Shown here: positions 1 to 9,973 of the stretch, one piece after another
Layout of the letters: the number at the start of each line of letters is the position of its first letter
Position numbering within the stretch: the first letter of the stretch is position 1
Source of the DNA: Erysipelotrichales bacterium
Lineage (GTDB): Bacteria; Bacillota_I; Bacilli_A; RFN20; CAG-826
Length of the DNA stretch: 64,000 nucleotides
Assembly: GCA_022508525.1 (NCBI GenBank)
Contig: JAFLVA010000001.1
Span: forward strand, 26,879-90,878
Direction: 5' to 3'
Notes under the pieces: generated by a model
Database searches by the model: none
Seen by the model: the letters and a program-made list of their open reading frames with translations, nothing else
What the model was told of the DNA's origin: nothing
Position numbers and translations under genes: made by a program

Positions 1-537
1 GAACAAATTGGTATTGAAAGAAGCACCGCTGATTATATGGGAATGCTTGGCACAATTATTAATGCTCTAGCTTTACAAAGTGCCCTTGAACATGTTGGAC
101 TTGAATGCCGTGTTTGTAGCGCAATTGAAGTGCGTTCTGTTGCAGAATACTATATCAGAAGAAGAGCAATTAGACATTTGGAAAAAGGTCGTGTAGTTGT
201 ATTTGCAGGTGGAACAGGTAATCCATACTTTACAACTGATACATGTGCAACACTACGTGCAATGGAAATTGAAGCAGATGCAATTTTAATGGCTAAAAAT
301 GGTGTTGATGGTGTTTATTCCGCAGATCCTAGAACTGATAAATCGGCAGAGTTCATTAAGACTCTCACATTTAATGAAATGTTAAATAGGGATTTAAAAG
401 TTATGGATAATACTGCAGTTGCATTACTTAAAAATCAAGACATTGAAGTTCGTGTTTTCAACATGAATGATATAGATAATATTCGTAAGTTAGTTGATGG
501 TGAAGATGTAGGTACAACCATCAGAAAAGGAGAATAA
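1..537 (+). CDS. pyrH: UMP kinase (partial, 5' end outside window)
   Basis: The reading frame is open from base 1, so the true start lies upstream; the internal ATG at 37 is not the start. The remaining 178 residues cover the C-terminal two thirds of bacterial UMP kinase, which phosphorylates UMP to UDP in pyrimidine nucleotide synthesis. Visible family features are the glycine-rich [14 protein letters not shown] segment and the nucleotide-site stretch [18 protein letters not shown] typical of hexameric amino-acid-kinase-fold UMP kinases. It ends 3 nt before frr, the usual pyrH-frr order, so the pair is probably co-transcribed from upstream. Confidence 0.95.
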   Translation, partial: EQIGIERSTADYMGMLGTIINALALQSALEHVGLECRVCSAIEVRSVAEYYIRRRAIRHLEKGRVVVFAGGTGNPYFTTDTCATLRAMEIEADAILMAKNGVDGVYSADPRTDKSAEFIKTLTFNEMLNRDLKVMDNTAVALLKNQDIEVRVFNMNDIDNIRKLVDGEDVGTTIRKGE

Positions 538-540
538 AAA

Positions 541-1092
541 ATGGAACAAGATGAATTAATACTTGAATGTGCAGAAAAAATGGCTGCTGCACATGAAAAC
601 TTTGAAAAAGCACTCAGCACATTACGTGCTGGAAGAGTTTCCGCAGCAACAATTGCAGATGTTAAAGCAGATTATTATGGGGAAAAAACTCCAGTTACTT
701 ATATTGCATCTATTACAAATTTACAAGCTAATGTATTAGTTATTAAACCATTCGATCGTAATGATTTAAAAGCAATAATTACTGCAATTAACGAAGCAAA
801 TCTAGGTGTAAATCCAATTAATGATGGAGATTCTATTCGTTTAGTCTTCCCAACATTAACAGAAGATAGAAGACGTGATTTGGTTAAGACAGCAAAAAAA
901 TACGGCGAAGAAGCTAAAGTCGCAGTAAGAAATGTTCGTCGTGACTTTATGGATAAAGTTAAAAAGGATAAGGATTTGCCTGAAGATATTGCAAAATCTT
1001 TAGAAAATGATATTCAAAAAGAAACTGATGATGCAGTAAAAGCAATTGATGCATCAGTTGCAAAAAAAGAAAAAGAAATAATGGAAATTTAA
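541..1092 (+). CDS. frr: Ribosome recycling factor
   Basis: 183 residues, the usual length. RRF works with EF-G to split the post-termination ribosome. The N-terminal helix with ALSTLRAGR and the C-terminal part with RRDLVKTAKKYGEEAKVAVRNVRR and a final charged helix (KVKKDKDLPEDIAKSLENDIQ region) are characteristic. The upstream GGAG at the end of pyrH serves as ribosome binding site for the ATG at 541. An intrinsic terminator follows directly, so this gene ends the pyrH operon. Confidence 0.95.
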   Translation: MEQDELILECAEKMAAAHENFEKALSTLRAGRVSAATIADVKADYYGEKTPVTYIASITNLQANVLVIKPFDRNDLKAIITAINEANLGVNPINDGDSIRLVFPTLTEDRRRDLVKTAKKYGEEAKVAVRNVRRDFMDKVKKDKDLPEDIAKSLENDIQKETDDAVKAIDASVAKKEKEIMEI

Positions 1093-1095
1093 TTA

Positions 1096-1119
1096 AGTCA
1101 GCTTGACGCTGACTTTTTT
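1096..1119 (+). terminator. Intrinsic terminator after frr
   Basis: Perfect 7-bp stem AGTCAGC / GCTGACT with a 5-nt loop, followed by a T run. It starts 4 nt after the frr stop and closes the pyrH-frr unit. Confidence 0.85.
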
Positions 1120-1214
1120 AATTAATTACATGAATTAGATATGGTGAATTACGCCTGACATATTTATGAAACAAACTTTTAAATTTTTCACTATTTATAT
1201 TAGTACATAAAATG

Positions 1215-1220
1215 TATAAT
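1215..1220 (+). promoter_or_regulatory. Candidate -10 box upstream of uppS
   Basis: A perfect TATAAT lies about 26 nt upstream of the uppS start, after the frr terminator. No clear -35 box at 16-18 nt spacing is visible. It is the best candidate promoter for the uppS-cdsA-dxr-rseP-polC run. Confidence 0.4.
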
Positions 1221-1246
1221 ATAAATAAGTTAGGCTGGTGGCAAAT

Positions 1247-1978
1247 ATGAGAAAAGAAGAATTCAAATTAACAAAAAAATTAGATCATATTGCTTTTATT
1301 ATGGATGGTAATGGTAGATGGGCAAAAAAAAGACTTTTACCTCGCCATTTAGGACACAAAGAAGGATGCAAAAGAGTTATTGAAATTTTGCGTGCTTGCG
1401 ATGATTTAGGCATATATTGTATTAGCCTTTATGCTTTTTCTACAGAAAACTGGAAAAGGCCACAAGACGAGATTGATCACTTATTCAATTACCTTGATGA
1501 TTTTTTTAATGACAATATCGCTGAGATGATTGAACGTGGAACAAGAATTCATTTAATGGGTGATATAAATAAATTACCAAAACATACTCAAGATACAATT
1601 AGAAAATCAATGGATTTGACCGAACACCTAACTAAACACGTTTTTAATATTTGTCTTAATTATGGTGGTAAAGATGAAATTGTTCGTGCTGCTAAAAAGA
1701 TGGCAGAAGATGTAAAGGATAGCAAATTAGATTTAGATGTCATTGATGAATCTACTTTTGAAAGTTATATGATGTGCAATGGATTACCACCAGTGGATTT
1801 AATGGTTAGAACTTCTGGTGAACAAAGAATTTCTAATTATATGCTTTGGGAGTTGGCATATGCGGAAATGATATTCCCGCTTACTCCGTGGCCTAGTTTT
1901 ACAAAAAAAGAATTAATTAAATGCTTAGAGATTTATGAAGGACGTAATCGCAGATTCGGAGGATTAAAGAATGAATAA
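1247..1978 (+). CDS. uppS: Isoprenyl transferase (undecaprenyl diphosphate synthase)
   Basis: Cis-prenyltransferase making the C55 lipid carrier for cell-wall synthesis. The P-loop-like motif FIMDGNGRWAKKR near the N-terminus carries the catalytic Asp, and the distal RTSGEQRISNYMLWELAYAE motif is the diphosphate-binding region; total about 243 aa, normal for the family. The frame also opens at a GTG at 1238, but GGTGG at 1237-1241 is better placed as ribosome binding site for the ATG at 1247. The 3' end overlaps cdsA by 8 nt, indicating translational coupling. Confidence 0.93.
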   Translation: MRKEEFKLTKKLDHIAFIMDGNGRWAKKRLLPRHLGHKEGCKRVIEILRACDDLGIYCISLYAFSTENWKRPQDEIDHLFNYLDDFFNDNIAEMIERGTRIHLMGDINKLPKHTQDTIRKSMDLTEHLTKHVFNICLNYGGKDEIVRAAKKMAEDVKDSKLDLDVIDESTFESYMMCNGLPPVDLMVRTSGEQRISNYMLWELAYAEMIFPLTPWPSFTKKELIKCLEIYEGRNRRFGGLKNE

Positions 1979-2942
1979 ATTGAGTGATGATTCAAAAAAA
2001 TCTATGGTACAACGCATTATTACATCCGTAGTGTTACTTGTTTTATGCGTTCCGTGTTTACTTTTCGGTAATTGGTTTTTTGCGTCACTGTCTTTTGTGG
2101 CATCATTTTTTGCGTGTCATGAATTTATTAATGCTCCAAAAAATAAATCATATAACATTTTCTTGCATGTTTTCATCCATATAATGACATATTCGTTTAT
2201 TTATTGGGTTTTTATAAAAACAAATTTAAATACGTACGGATGGGACATAACTCAATGGTCGTTTGCTACGGGATTTAGCACATTAAATATTTCTATAATT
2301 GGTATAGCTGTGGGATTCTTAACATTGTTTTTTATGACATTGAATCATAATAAATTCAACATTTCTGATGCGACATATTTATGTACAATGATGGTGTTTA
2401 TAGGAATATCAATTCAATCAGCTTTGTTTTTAAGATTCTATCCGGCCCATTTGCACGGAATGAATCATGGAGTGCTTGATATATCCAATTCCACATTATT
2501 TATTTATGTTGTAATTGGTAGCTTTTTATCAGATATAGGTGCATATTTCTTTGGAATTCTTTTTGGAAGAAATAAAATGAACGCAAGAATTTCGCCAAAA
2601 AAGACCTGGGAAGGTTTTATTGGAGGAGTATTAGTATCTGCAATTATCAGTTTTGCGTTTGCATTTATTCTTGCTAAGGCCGATAAACCTTTGCTTAAAG
2701 GAATTTTGGACGTTGAACATTTCTATAACATTATTATTCTTTCACTAGCAATGCCAATAACTGCAAATTTAGGTGATTTTATATTTTCGTCAATTAAACG
2801 AAATTACGGAATAAAAGATTTTGGTACTATTCTAAAAGGACATGGAGGGGTATTAGATAGATTAGATTCTCTTTTCGTAACTTCTTTAATCGTTTCAATA
2901 ATCATAATATTTATGGGAAATAACTGGAGCCTTTTAGCATAG
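1971..2942 (+). CDS. cdsA: Phosphatidate cytidylyltransferase
   Basis: Makes CDP-diacylglycerol from phosphatidic acid and CTP, the branch point to phosphatidylglycerol and related lipids. It is a polytopic membrane protein of 323 aa. The C-terminal family signature is present: SDIGAYFFGILFGRNKM, SPKKTWEGFIGG, then DFGTILKGHGGVLDRLDS. It is somewhat longer than many CdsA proteins because of a longer N-terminal membrane half. It overlaps the end of uppS and is separated by 1 nt from dxr. Confidence 0.93.
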   Translation: MNKLSDDSKKSMVQRIITSVVLLVLCVPCLLFGNWFFASLSFVASFFACHEFINAPKNKSYNIFLHVFIHIMTYSFIYWVFIKTNLNTYGWDITQWSFATGFSTLNISIIGIAVGFLTLFFMTLNHNKFNISDATYLCTMMVFIGISIQSALFLRFYPAHLHGMNHGVLDISNSTLFIYVVIGSFLSDIGAYFFGILFGRNKMNARISPKKTWEGFIGGVLVSAIISFAFAFILAKADKPLLKGILDVEHFYNIIILSLAMPITANLGDFIFSSIKRNYGIKDFGTILKGHGGVLDRLDSLFVTSLIVSIIIIFMGNNWSLLA

Positions 2943-2943
2943 T

Positions 2944-4095
2944 ATGACACGTTTAATAGTACTTGGTATATCTGGATCTATAGGATCACAAACTCTTGAT
3001 ATAATTAGAAGACATAAGCGTAAATTTGTGCTATGTGGCTTTTCGGTTGGAGAAAGAATTAACTGTGTCGATGAGATTTTAAAAGAGTTTAAAACAATAT
3101 CGTTTGTTGTTGTAAAAAATAAAAGTGACAAAGAAAAATTAGAGAAAATATATCCACATATTAAATTTTCTTATGGTGATGATGGATTATTAGAATTAAT
3201 TAAACAAGTGGAATGTGATTTGGTTGTTAATGCACTTGTTGGATTTGTTGGATTTTTACCAACTATTTGTGCTTTAGAAAACGGGAGAGACTTAGCACTA
3301 GCAAATAAAGAATCTCTAGTTGTTGGTGGAAATTTAGTAAATCAATTACTAAAAAAGACAAATACTAAATTATACCCAATTGATAGTGAACATGTGGCAC
3401 TTGCAAAATGTTTAAAAGGTAATAAAAAAGCTAAAAAATTAGTTTTGACAGCTTCTGGTGGAAGCTTTAGAGATCTAAATCGTAATGAATTAGAAAATGT
3501 CACAGTCGAAGATGCTTTAAAACACCCATCATGGAATATGGGACAAAAAATAACTATTGATTGTGCAACAATGATGAATAAAGGATTTGAGATAATTGAA
3601 GCATATCATTTATTCAATTTTCCAATTGATAAGATTGATGTCTTGTTACATGACGAATCAAAAATTCATTCTCTAGTCGAATTTGAAGATGGTTCATTCT
3701 TGGCTGATATTGGTCCGGCTGATATGCGAATACCAATTAGCCATGCGTTATTTAGAAATAAAAGGGTAAAAAACACTTTTGCTAGTTTACCTCTTGACGA
3801 ATTTGGAACTTTCCATTTTAGAAAGTTTGATCCTAAGAGATATCCTTGTGTCGGTTATGCCAAAAAGGCTATAGCAATTGGTGGAACGATGCCAGCAGTA
3901 CTTAATGGCGCTAACGAAGAAGCAGTTTATGCATTTTTACGAAAAGAAATCAAATTTTTAAGTATTGAAAAGATAATTGAAGAAGTTATGGAGCGACATG
4001 AAATTGTTCAAAATCCTACTGTTCAAGATCTTGTAGATGCGGATAAGTGGGCAAGAGAAGAAGTTAGAAGATTAATAAAGGAGAATAATTTATGA
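2944..4095 (+). CDS. dxr: 1-deoxy-D-xylulose 5-phosphate reductoisomerase
   Basis: First committed enzyme of the MEP isoprenoid pathway (DXP to MEP, NADPH-dependent). The N-terminal Rossmann motif GISGSIGSQTLDII, the NKESLVVGG motif and PIDSEHVAL (metal and substrate ligands) are all visible; 383 aa is the normal length. Placement between cdsA and rseP is the common Firmicutes order. Together with uppS it shows that isoprenoids here come from the MEP pathway. It overlaps rseP by 4 nt. Confidence 0.95.
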   Translation: MTRLIVLGISGSIGSQTLDIIRRHKRKFVLCGFSVGERINCVDEILKEFKTISFVVVKNKSDKEKLEKIYPHIKFSYGDDGLLELIKQVECDLVVNALVGFVGFLPTICALENGRDLALANKESLVVGGNLVNQLLKKTNTKLYPIDSEHVALAKCLKGNKKAKKLVLTASGGSFRDLNRNELENVTVEDALKHPSWNMGQKITIDCATMMNKGFEIIEAYHLFNFPIDKIDVLLHDESKIHSLVEFEDGSFLADIGPADMRIPISHALFRNKRVKNTFASLPLDEFGTFHFRKFDPKRYPCVGYAKKAIAIGGTMPAVLNGANEEAVYAFLRKEIKFLSIEKIIEEVMERHEIVQNPTVQDLVDADKWAREEVRRLIKENNL

Positions 4096-5282
4096 TATTA
4101 GCATCATCAATCAGTATATGGTCAGTATTACTTTTTATTTTAAGCTTAGGCTTATTAATTACTATTCATGAACTTGGACATTTTTCAATGGCTAAGCTTT
4201 TTAATGTTTACGTAAATGAATTTGCAATTGGATTTGGTCCAAGACTTTTAAAATTCAAAAAAGGTGAAACCACATATGCGTTGCGCGCAATTCCACTAGG
4301 TGGATTCGTTTCAATGTATGGTGAAGGTGTGGAAATCACAGATGGATCAGTACCACCAGAAAGAAGCTTGCTAGGGATTAAGAAGTGGAAACGTGCGATT
4401 ATCATGGTTGCAGGTATAACCTTAAACTTTATTCTTGGATTCACTTTGTTTTTTGTAAATAATGCTTTCTTTCCTCAGGCTAATTACACTAATCAAGTAA
4501 CAATTATTGAGGGTGAAAAAATTACTAGTGAGGAATATAAATCATTTGATATTGAAACGGGAGATTATATCATTAGAATTGATAAAAAATGTACTATCAA
4601 CGGTGATTCAAATGCATGTTCATCAAAAAGTGGGGACATTAAAGATTTTAATGATCTATGGTATAGCGAATATGGTTTTTCATACACCGAAGATATTTTG
4701 CCAGTGACAGAAGATGACAAAATGGAAGTTACTATTCATTATGTCAAAGAGAATACAACTACTGACGAATCAAAGCAAATTACATTAACTTTATCTCCAG
4801 CAATGAAAGATGGAAAATTTGTCCTTGAAAGTGGTAGAAAAACTTGGGAAAAGATGGGGGTTGGACAATATGTTTATTATCGTCATTTGGGAAGCTTTGG
4901 TAAAGTAATAACAACTACTTTCTCAGATTTTGGAAATAACACTATTTTAATTGCTAAAACTTTAGGAGGATTATTTGTTGGTAAAAACTGGGATCAAATT
5001 GGAGGACCGGTGGCTATTTTATCGGCTTCAAGTGTAGTCCTAAAAAATGCTAATTTCGGTACGTATATATATTTATGGGGAACAATTTCTGTTAATTTAG
5101 CAATATTTAATCTTTTGCCTTTCCCTGGACTAGATGGTTGGCATTTATTAGTTGTGGCGATTGAAGCAATAACAAAGAAAGAAATACCAGAGAAGGTAAA
5201 AAATATCATCTCTGCTGTTGGTATGATTTTACTGTTTGGTTTAATGATATTTATTGTTGGTAGAGATATTTTTCGCATATAA
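4092..5282 (+). CDS. rseP: Site-2 protease family zinc metalloprotease RseP/RasP
   Basis: Intramembrane metalloprotease that cleaves anti-sigma factors and signal-peptide remnants within the membrane. The zinc motif HELGH lies in the first membrane segment (ITIHELGHFSMAKL) and the second active-site motif is LLPFPGLDGWHLL near the C-terminus (LDG provides the Asp ligand). Between them is a periplasm-side region of about 200 residues where a PDZ domain is expected; it is divergent and contains a local CTINGDSNAC cysteine pair. Co-transcribed with dxr (4-nt overlap). Confidence 0.9.
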   Translation: MILASSISIWSVLLFILSLGLLITIHELGHFSMAKLFNVYVNEFAIGFGPRLLKFKKGETTYALRAIPLGGFVSMYGEGVEITDGSVPPERSLLGIKKWKRAIIMVAGITLNFILGFTLFFVNNAFFPQANYTNQVTIIEGEKITSEEYKSFDIETGDYIIRIDKKCTINGDSNACSSKSGDIKDFNDLWYSEYGFSYTEDILPVTEDDKMEVTIHYVKENTTTDESKQITLTLSPAMKDGKFVLESGRKTWEKMGVGQYVYYRHLGSFGKVITTTFSDFGNNTILIAKTLGGLFVGKNWDQIGGPVAILSASSVVLKNANFGTYIYLWGTISVNLAIFNLLPFPGLDGWHLLVVAIEAITKKEIPEKVKNIISAVGMILLFGLMIFIVGRDIFRI

Positions 5283-5299
5283 GTTAGTTGGTGAAGTAA

Positions 5300-8200
5300 A
5301 TGGATCGAAGTGTTTTTGAAAGATTTTTGAAAAAGATAAATATCAAAAATGTCGAAGATTTCGATATGTCTTTTGATGTGTGCGAATGGGATCCTTTAAG
5401 ACGCCGTGAAAAAGTTTTATTAATGGAAATTAGAAAAGATATTCCTTGGACTTATCCATTGCTCATGACATTTTTATCCGCAATAAACACAATCAAGGAT
5501 TATCGTTATGAAATTCATTATCATTATAATATTTCTCCTAATGAAGAAGATGTTTATCGTCTATTAACAGAATGGTACTATGATAAAACTAACGTAGCGT
5601 TTTTGGAAGACTATCATTTTGAAAATAATAAAATTATTATCGACGCAGAAGATGAAAATAAAATAAAAAGCGAATTAGAAGGTTTTATTAATCTATTAAA
5701 AACAATAGATTATGATTTTGAAATTGTTGTTCAAAAAAAAGAAAAACAATATGTTTCTGAAGAGTTAGATTCTTTTGAAGTAGATGATGATTATGATGAA
5801 TACGACAATTTTGATGAAGAGGAATTTTTCCAACAAAGAAAAAACAAACAATACGAAGATGCAGAACAAGCAATTGAAGAATATGTTCCTTTTGAAGAAA
5901 AAAAGAACGACTTTAATAATGGTGCTTTTAAACTTATAAAAATTGGTGCAATTGACACTAATTCAGAAAATGTTGATTTTAATGGAAAAGTATTTAGTTG
6001 TTCAGAAACCACAACGAAAAAAGGGAAACTAATTGTAGTTTATGGAATTGCTGATGAAAGAGGAGATGCAATTCACGTCAAAGCCTTTGAAGGTGGAAAG
6101 TATTTTACATCCGACAAATTCCATAGCATTAAAATTGGTATGAACGTTAGAGTACGTGGATCTGCATCATATGATCAATATTCAAAAGAATTAGCTGTAA
6201 TGGCAAGATTCATTGATGTGTTACCACCTGACGAATTAAGGCTTGATAATGAAGAAAATAAACGCGTTGAATTGCATTTACACACCAAAATGTCTACTAT
6301 GGATGGCGTTACTAACATTGAAGATTATGTTCGTCTTGCTGCCCAAATGGGACACAAAGCAATAGCAGTGACTGATCATGGAGTAGTACAAGCATTCCCT
6401 GCTGCCCAAAAAGCTGGTAAGGATAATAATGTTAAAATTCTTTATGGTACAGAATTATATGTTATAGATGATGAAGTAAATGCGATTAGAAACCCATGCA
6501 ACCGTGAACTTTCAACTGCAGAATATGTAGTATTTGACTTTGAAACTACCGGTTTATCAACAAAGTATGATGATATTATTGAATTTGGTGCAGTTAAATT
6601 TTCGCAAGGTATGATTCGTGAGCGAATTGATTTATTTGTGGAAATAAATCGCCCGATACCAAAAAAGATTAAAAAAATTACGGGCATTACTGATGATATG
6701 CTAGTCGGTCAAAATTCTTTAGTTGAAGCAGTGCATAAAATGAGAAAATTTATTGGTGATGCTATATTAGTATCGCACAACGCAGATTTTGACTTTGGCT
6801 TTTTAAATGAAGCATGTCGTAAAGTGAATGAGGATATTTTTTCAAATCCTGTTATAGATACACTAGCACTTGCCCGTTATATTTTTCCTGAATCAAAAGG
6901 ACATAGATTAGGGGCACTTTGTAACAATATGGATGTTATATACGATGAGGATGCTGCTCACCGTGCGGATTATGATGCGGAAGTTTTAAATGAAGTTTGG
7001 CAAGCAATGATTGCGGTTTTAACAAAAGATAATCCACATTTGACTCATGCTGATTTAGGTGAGTTAAAACTAAAAGAAGAGCATTATAAACATTTAAGAC
7101 CATTTCATGTTGTAGCACTAGCTCAAGATAATGAAGGAATTAAAAATTTATTCAAATTAGTTTCTGAATCACATATTAAATATTTTGCAAATGTCCCAAA
7201 AGTACCACGGAGTTTATTAATTAAATTACGTGAACATCTACTATTAGGTAGTGCTTGCTTCAATGGTGAAGTTTTTGATGCTGCAAAAACACGCACTAAA
7301 GAAGTGCTGAAAAAAGTTGTTTCATTTTACGATTATATTGAAGTACAACCTGATTCTAATTATTCATATTTGATAAATATGGAAGAAGTAGAGAGCATTG
7401 ATGTTATTCATCAATTTATTAAAGATATTATTGAGGCAGCAGATGAAGAACAAAAACTTGTTGTTGCAACAGGCGATGTTCATTATTTAAATCCTTCAGA
7501 CAAAATATATCGTGATGTTTTTATTAGTGCAAAAGCGATTGGAAACGCAAACCATCCATTAATGCCATATTCAAGGGAAAAGATGGAGTATTTTGTAAAC
7601 CCTGATCAACACTATAGAACAACGAGAGAAATGCTTGATGCTTTTAACTATCTAGGTGAAGAACGTGCTTATGAAATTGTTGTTAAAAACACCAATTTAA
7701 TTGCAGATTCGCTTGAATCAGTAAAACCTTTAAAAGATAAGTTATATACACCAACTATTGAAAATTGTGAAAATTTATTGCGTGAATTATGCTACAATAC
7801 TGCACACGAAATGTATGGTGATAATTTACCACCAATTGTTGCAGAACGTTTAGAAAAAGAATTAGATGGTATTATTAATAACGGATATTCAGTTATTTAT
7901 TATATTGCTCATAAAATTATTAAAAAATCTAACGAAGATGGATACATGGTAGGATCACGTGGATCTGTTGGATCATCATTCGTTGCAACAATGGCAAAAA
8001 TTACAGAGGTTAATCCTTTGCCTCCACACTATGTTTGCCCACATTGTAAGCATAGCGAATTTGAAGATATACCTAAAGTGTCATCTGGTTTTGATTTACC
8101 AGAAAAAGATTGCCCAATCTGTGGAACAAGAATGAAACATGATGGACAAAACATTCCATTTGCGACATTCTTAGGTTTTAATGCGGATAAGGTTCCTGAT

Positions 8201-9658
8201 ATTGATCTTAACTTCCCTGGTGACTATCAAGGAAGAGCATTCCTTTATACTAAAGAATTGTTGGGACCGGATAATGTTTTTAAAGCTGGCACTATTGAAA
8301 CTGTTGCAGAAAAGAATGCCTATGGTTACGCTAGAGGATATTTTGAAAGAATCGGACCAAAAATTGGTAGAGATTTAGACAAAGTTAATAAGGCACAAAT
8401 TGAATATTTAGCAGCAGGGTGTACTGGCGTTAAAAGAACGACTGGCCAACATCCTGGTGGTATTGTTGTTATTCCGACAGGCTATGAAGTATATGATTTT
8501 ACGCCAATTCAATATCCTGCCGATAACAAAGAATCTGAGTGGAGAACAACACATTTTGATTTCCATGCAATTCACGATAATATCTTAAAACTGGATTTAT
8601 TAGGACATGTAGACCCTATGGCATTAAAAATGATGTCTGATAATACAGGAATTGATGTTAAAACAATTCCATTAAATGATCCTGAAACACTTTCTATCTT
8701 TTCAAGCCGTAATGCTTTAAATTGCCACTCTAATTATTTGAATGAGTCGACAGGTGCTTTGGGTATTCCAGAATTTGGAACAAATCTTGGTCGAGAAATG
8801 TTAAAAGAAACATCACCGAAATTATTTTCAGACTTACTAATTCTTTCTGGATTATCTCATGGTACAGGTGTTTGGGCTGGTAATGCACAAGAGCTAATTA
8901 GAAATGGTACCTGTACTTTAAGAGAAGTTATTGGATGTCGTGATGATATTATGACTTACCTAGCAGCACATGGCGTTGAACCATTGACAGCTTTTAAAAT
9001 TATGGAAGATGTTCGTAAAGGTAAAAAAGTTAAACCTGAATATGAACAAATAATGCACGATAATAATATTCCGCAATACTATATCGACTCATGTAATAAA
9101 ATTATGTACATGTTCCCAAAAGCACACGCAACAGCCTATGTTATGATGGCAATTCGTGTTGGTTGGTTTAAAGTACATAGACCTTTAGATTATTATGCAG
9201 TTTATTTGTCTGTTCGCTGTGAGCAATTTGAATTAGAAACGATGCTTAGCGGTGAAAAAGAAATTATTCGAAGATTAGAAGAGCTTAAAGCCAAAGGTTA
9301 TGATGCTTCAGCAAAAGAAACTGAAATAATTAAAACATTAACTATATGTCTTGAAATGGCAGAACGTGGCTATAAATTTGAAAAAATTGATCTTTATAAA
9401 TCTGATGCAACAAAATTTGTGGTCGATTATGAAAATAATTTATTAATACCACCATTTATTGCCATTGATGGATTAGGAGAAGCAGCAGGAGAATCTGTAA
9501 TTGAAGCAAGAAAAGATGGAAAATTCCTATCCAAAGAAGATCTTCTTGCAAGAAGTAGATTATCACAAACTCACGTTGCTAAATTACAAGAATTAGGTTC
9601 TTTAGATGGTTTAGCGGAAACTAACCAAATGGATTTATTTTCATTCTTTAATATTTAA
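5300..9658 (+). CDS. polC: DNA polymerase III alpha subunit, PolC type
   Basis: Gram-positive replicative polymerase, 1452 aa. Order of domains: acidic N-terminal region (residues about 1-210), OB-fold domain (about 215-315), PHP domain beginning VELHLHTKMSTMDG, interrupted by a 3'-5' proofreading exonuclease with VVFDFETTGL at about residue 410, then the PHP remainder, a zinc-binding segment CPHC...CPIC (about 910-945), and the polymerase core with PDIDLNFPG at about 965. The domain order and inserted exonuclease identify PolC rather than DnaE. It follows rseP by 17 nt and ends the operon. Confidence 0.97.
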   Translation: MDRSVFERFLKKINIKNVEDFDMSFDVCEWDPLRRREKVLLMEIRKDIPWTYPLLMTFLSAINTIKDYRYEIHYHYNISPNEEDVYRLLTEWYYDKTNVAFLEDYHFENNKIIIDAEDENKIKSELEGFINLLKTIDYDFEIVVQKKEKQYVSEELDSFEVDDDYDEYDNFDEEEFFQQRKNKQYEDAEQAIEEYVPFEEKKNDFNNGAFKLIKIGAIDTNSENVDFNGKVFSCSETTTKKGKLIVVYGIADERGDAIHVKAFEGGKYFTSDKFHSIKIGMNVRVRGSASYDQYSKELAVMARFIDVLPPDELRLDNEENKRVELHLHTKMSTMDGVTNIEDYVRLAAQMGHKAIAVTDHGVVQAFPAAQKAGKDNNVKILYGTELYVIDDEVNAIRNPCNRELSTAEYVVFDFETTGLSTKYDDIIEFGAVKFSQGMIRERIDLFVEINRPIPKKIKKITGITDDMLVGQNSLVEAVHKMRKFIGDAILVSHNADFDFGFLNEACRKVNEDIFSNPVIDTLALARYIFPESKGHRLGALCNNMDVIYDEDAAHRADYDAEVLNEVWQAMIAVLTKDNPHLTHADLGELKLKEEHYKHLRPFHVVALAQDNEGIKNLFKLVSESHIKYFANVPKVPRSLLIKLREHLLLGSACFNGEVFDAAKTRTKEVLKKVVSFYDYIEVQPDSNYSYLINMEEVESIDVIHQFIKDIIEAADEEQKLVVATGDVHYLNPSDKIYRDVFISAKAIGNANHPLMPYSREKMEYFVNPDQHYRTTREMLDAFNYLGEERAYEIVVKNTNLIADSLESVKPLKDKLYTPTIENCENLLRELCYNTAHEMYGDNLPPIVAERLEKELDGIINNGYSVIYYIAHKIIKKSNEDGYMVGSRGSVGSSFVATMAKITEVNPLPPHYVCPHCKHSEFEDIPKVSSGFDLPEKDCPICGTRMKHDGQNIPFATFLGFNADKVPDIDLNFPGDYQGRAFLYTKELLGPDNVFKAGTIETVAEKNAYGYARGYFERIGPKIGRDLDKVNKAQIEYLAAGCTGVKRTTGQHPGGIVVIPTGYEVYDFTPIQYPADNKESEWRTTHFDFHAIHDNILKLDLLGHVDPMALKMMSDNTGIDVKTIPLNDPETLSIFSSRNALNCHSNYLNESTGALGIPEFGTNLGREMLKETSPKLFSDLLILSGLSHGTGVWAGNAQELIRNGTCTLREVIGCRDDIMTYLAAHGVEPLTAFKIMEDVRKGKKVKPEYEQIMHDNNIPQYYIDSCNKIMYMFPKAHATAYVMMAIRVGWFKVHRPLDYYAVYLSVRCEQFELETMLSGEKEIIRRLEELKAKGYDASAKETEIIKTLTICLEMAERGYKFEKIDLYKSDATKFVVDYENNLLIPPFIAIDGLGEAAGESVIEARKDGKFLSKEDLLARSRLSQTHVAKLQELGSLDGLAETNQMDLFSFFNI

Positions 9659-9660
9659 TA

Positions 9661-9684
9661 AAAAAGGTCTATTTGACCTTTTTT
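9661..9684 (+). terminator. Intrinsic terminator after polC
   Basis: Perfect 9-bp stem AAAAAGGTC / GACCTTTTT with a 5-nt loop and a T run, 2 nt after the polC stop. The tRNA begins only 2 nt after the T run. Confidence 0.85.
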
Positions 9685-9686
9685 GT

Positions 9687-9762
9687 CGGGGCGTGGCACA
9701 GTTGGTAGCGCGCTTGCTTCGGGAGCAAGAGGTCGTGGGTTCAATTCCCGCCGCTCCGACCA
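9687..9762 (+). tRNA. tRNA-Pro (CGG)
   Basis: 76 nt with an encoded 3' CCA. Acceptor stem CGGGGCG pairs with CGCTCCG (one G-T). The anticodon stem is CTTGC / GCAAG around the loop TTCGGGA, giving anticodon CGG; the T arm contains GGTTCAATTCC. It sits between the polC terminator and its own terminator. There is no room for a promoter between polC and the tRNA, so it is either reached by read-through or transcribed from a promoter inside the 3' end of polC. Confidence 0.95.
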
Positions 9763-9778
9763 GTTCGCTTGAAAAATC

Positions 9779-9812
9779 AGCAGGCTATATAATACTATAG
9801 CTTGCTTTTTTT
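9779..9812 (+). terminator. Intrinsic terminator after tRNA-Pro
   Basis: 11-bp stem AGCAGGCTATA / TATAGCTTGCT (one G-T pair), 6-nt loop, followed by seven T. Confidence 0.85.
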
Positions 9813-9907
9813 ATAAATTTGTATTCATTCGTAATAGCAAATCTCTATAAAAGTGTATCAAAAGTTTTAATTAGTATAAAGACAAGCAGACAATTTATAG
9901 CACAATA

Positions 9908-9937
9908 TTTGTTTGCTTATTTAACATATGGTATAAT
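9908..9937 (+). promoter_or_regulatory. Extended -10 promoter for the acyltransferase gene
   Basis: Perfect extended -10 element TGGTATAAT at 9929-9937, with a weak -35 (TTTGTT, 9908-9913, 18-nt spacer). It lies 37 nt upstream of the start codon at 9974. Confidence 0.65.
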
Positions 9938-9973
9938 ACAAATGTTATACAAGCATAGAAGGATAAATGAAAA

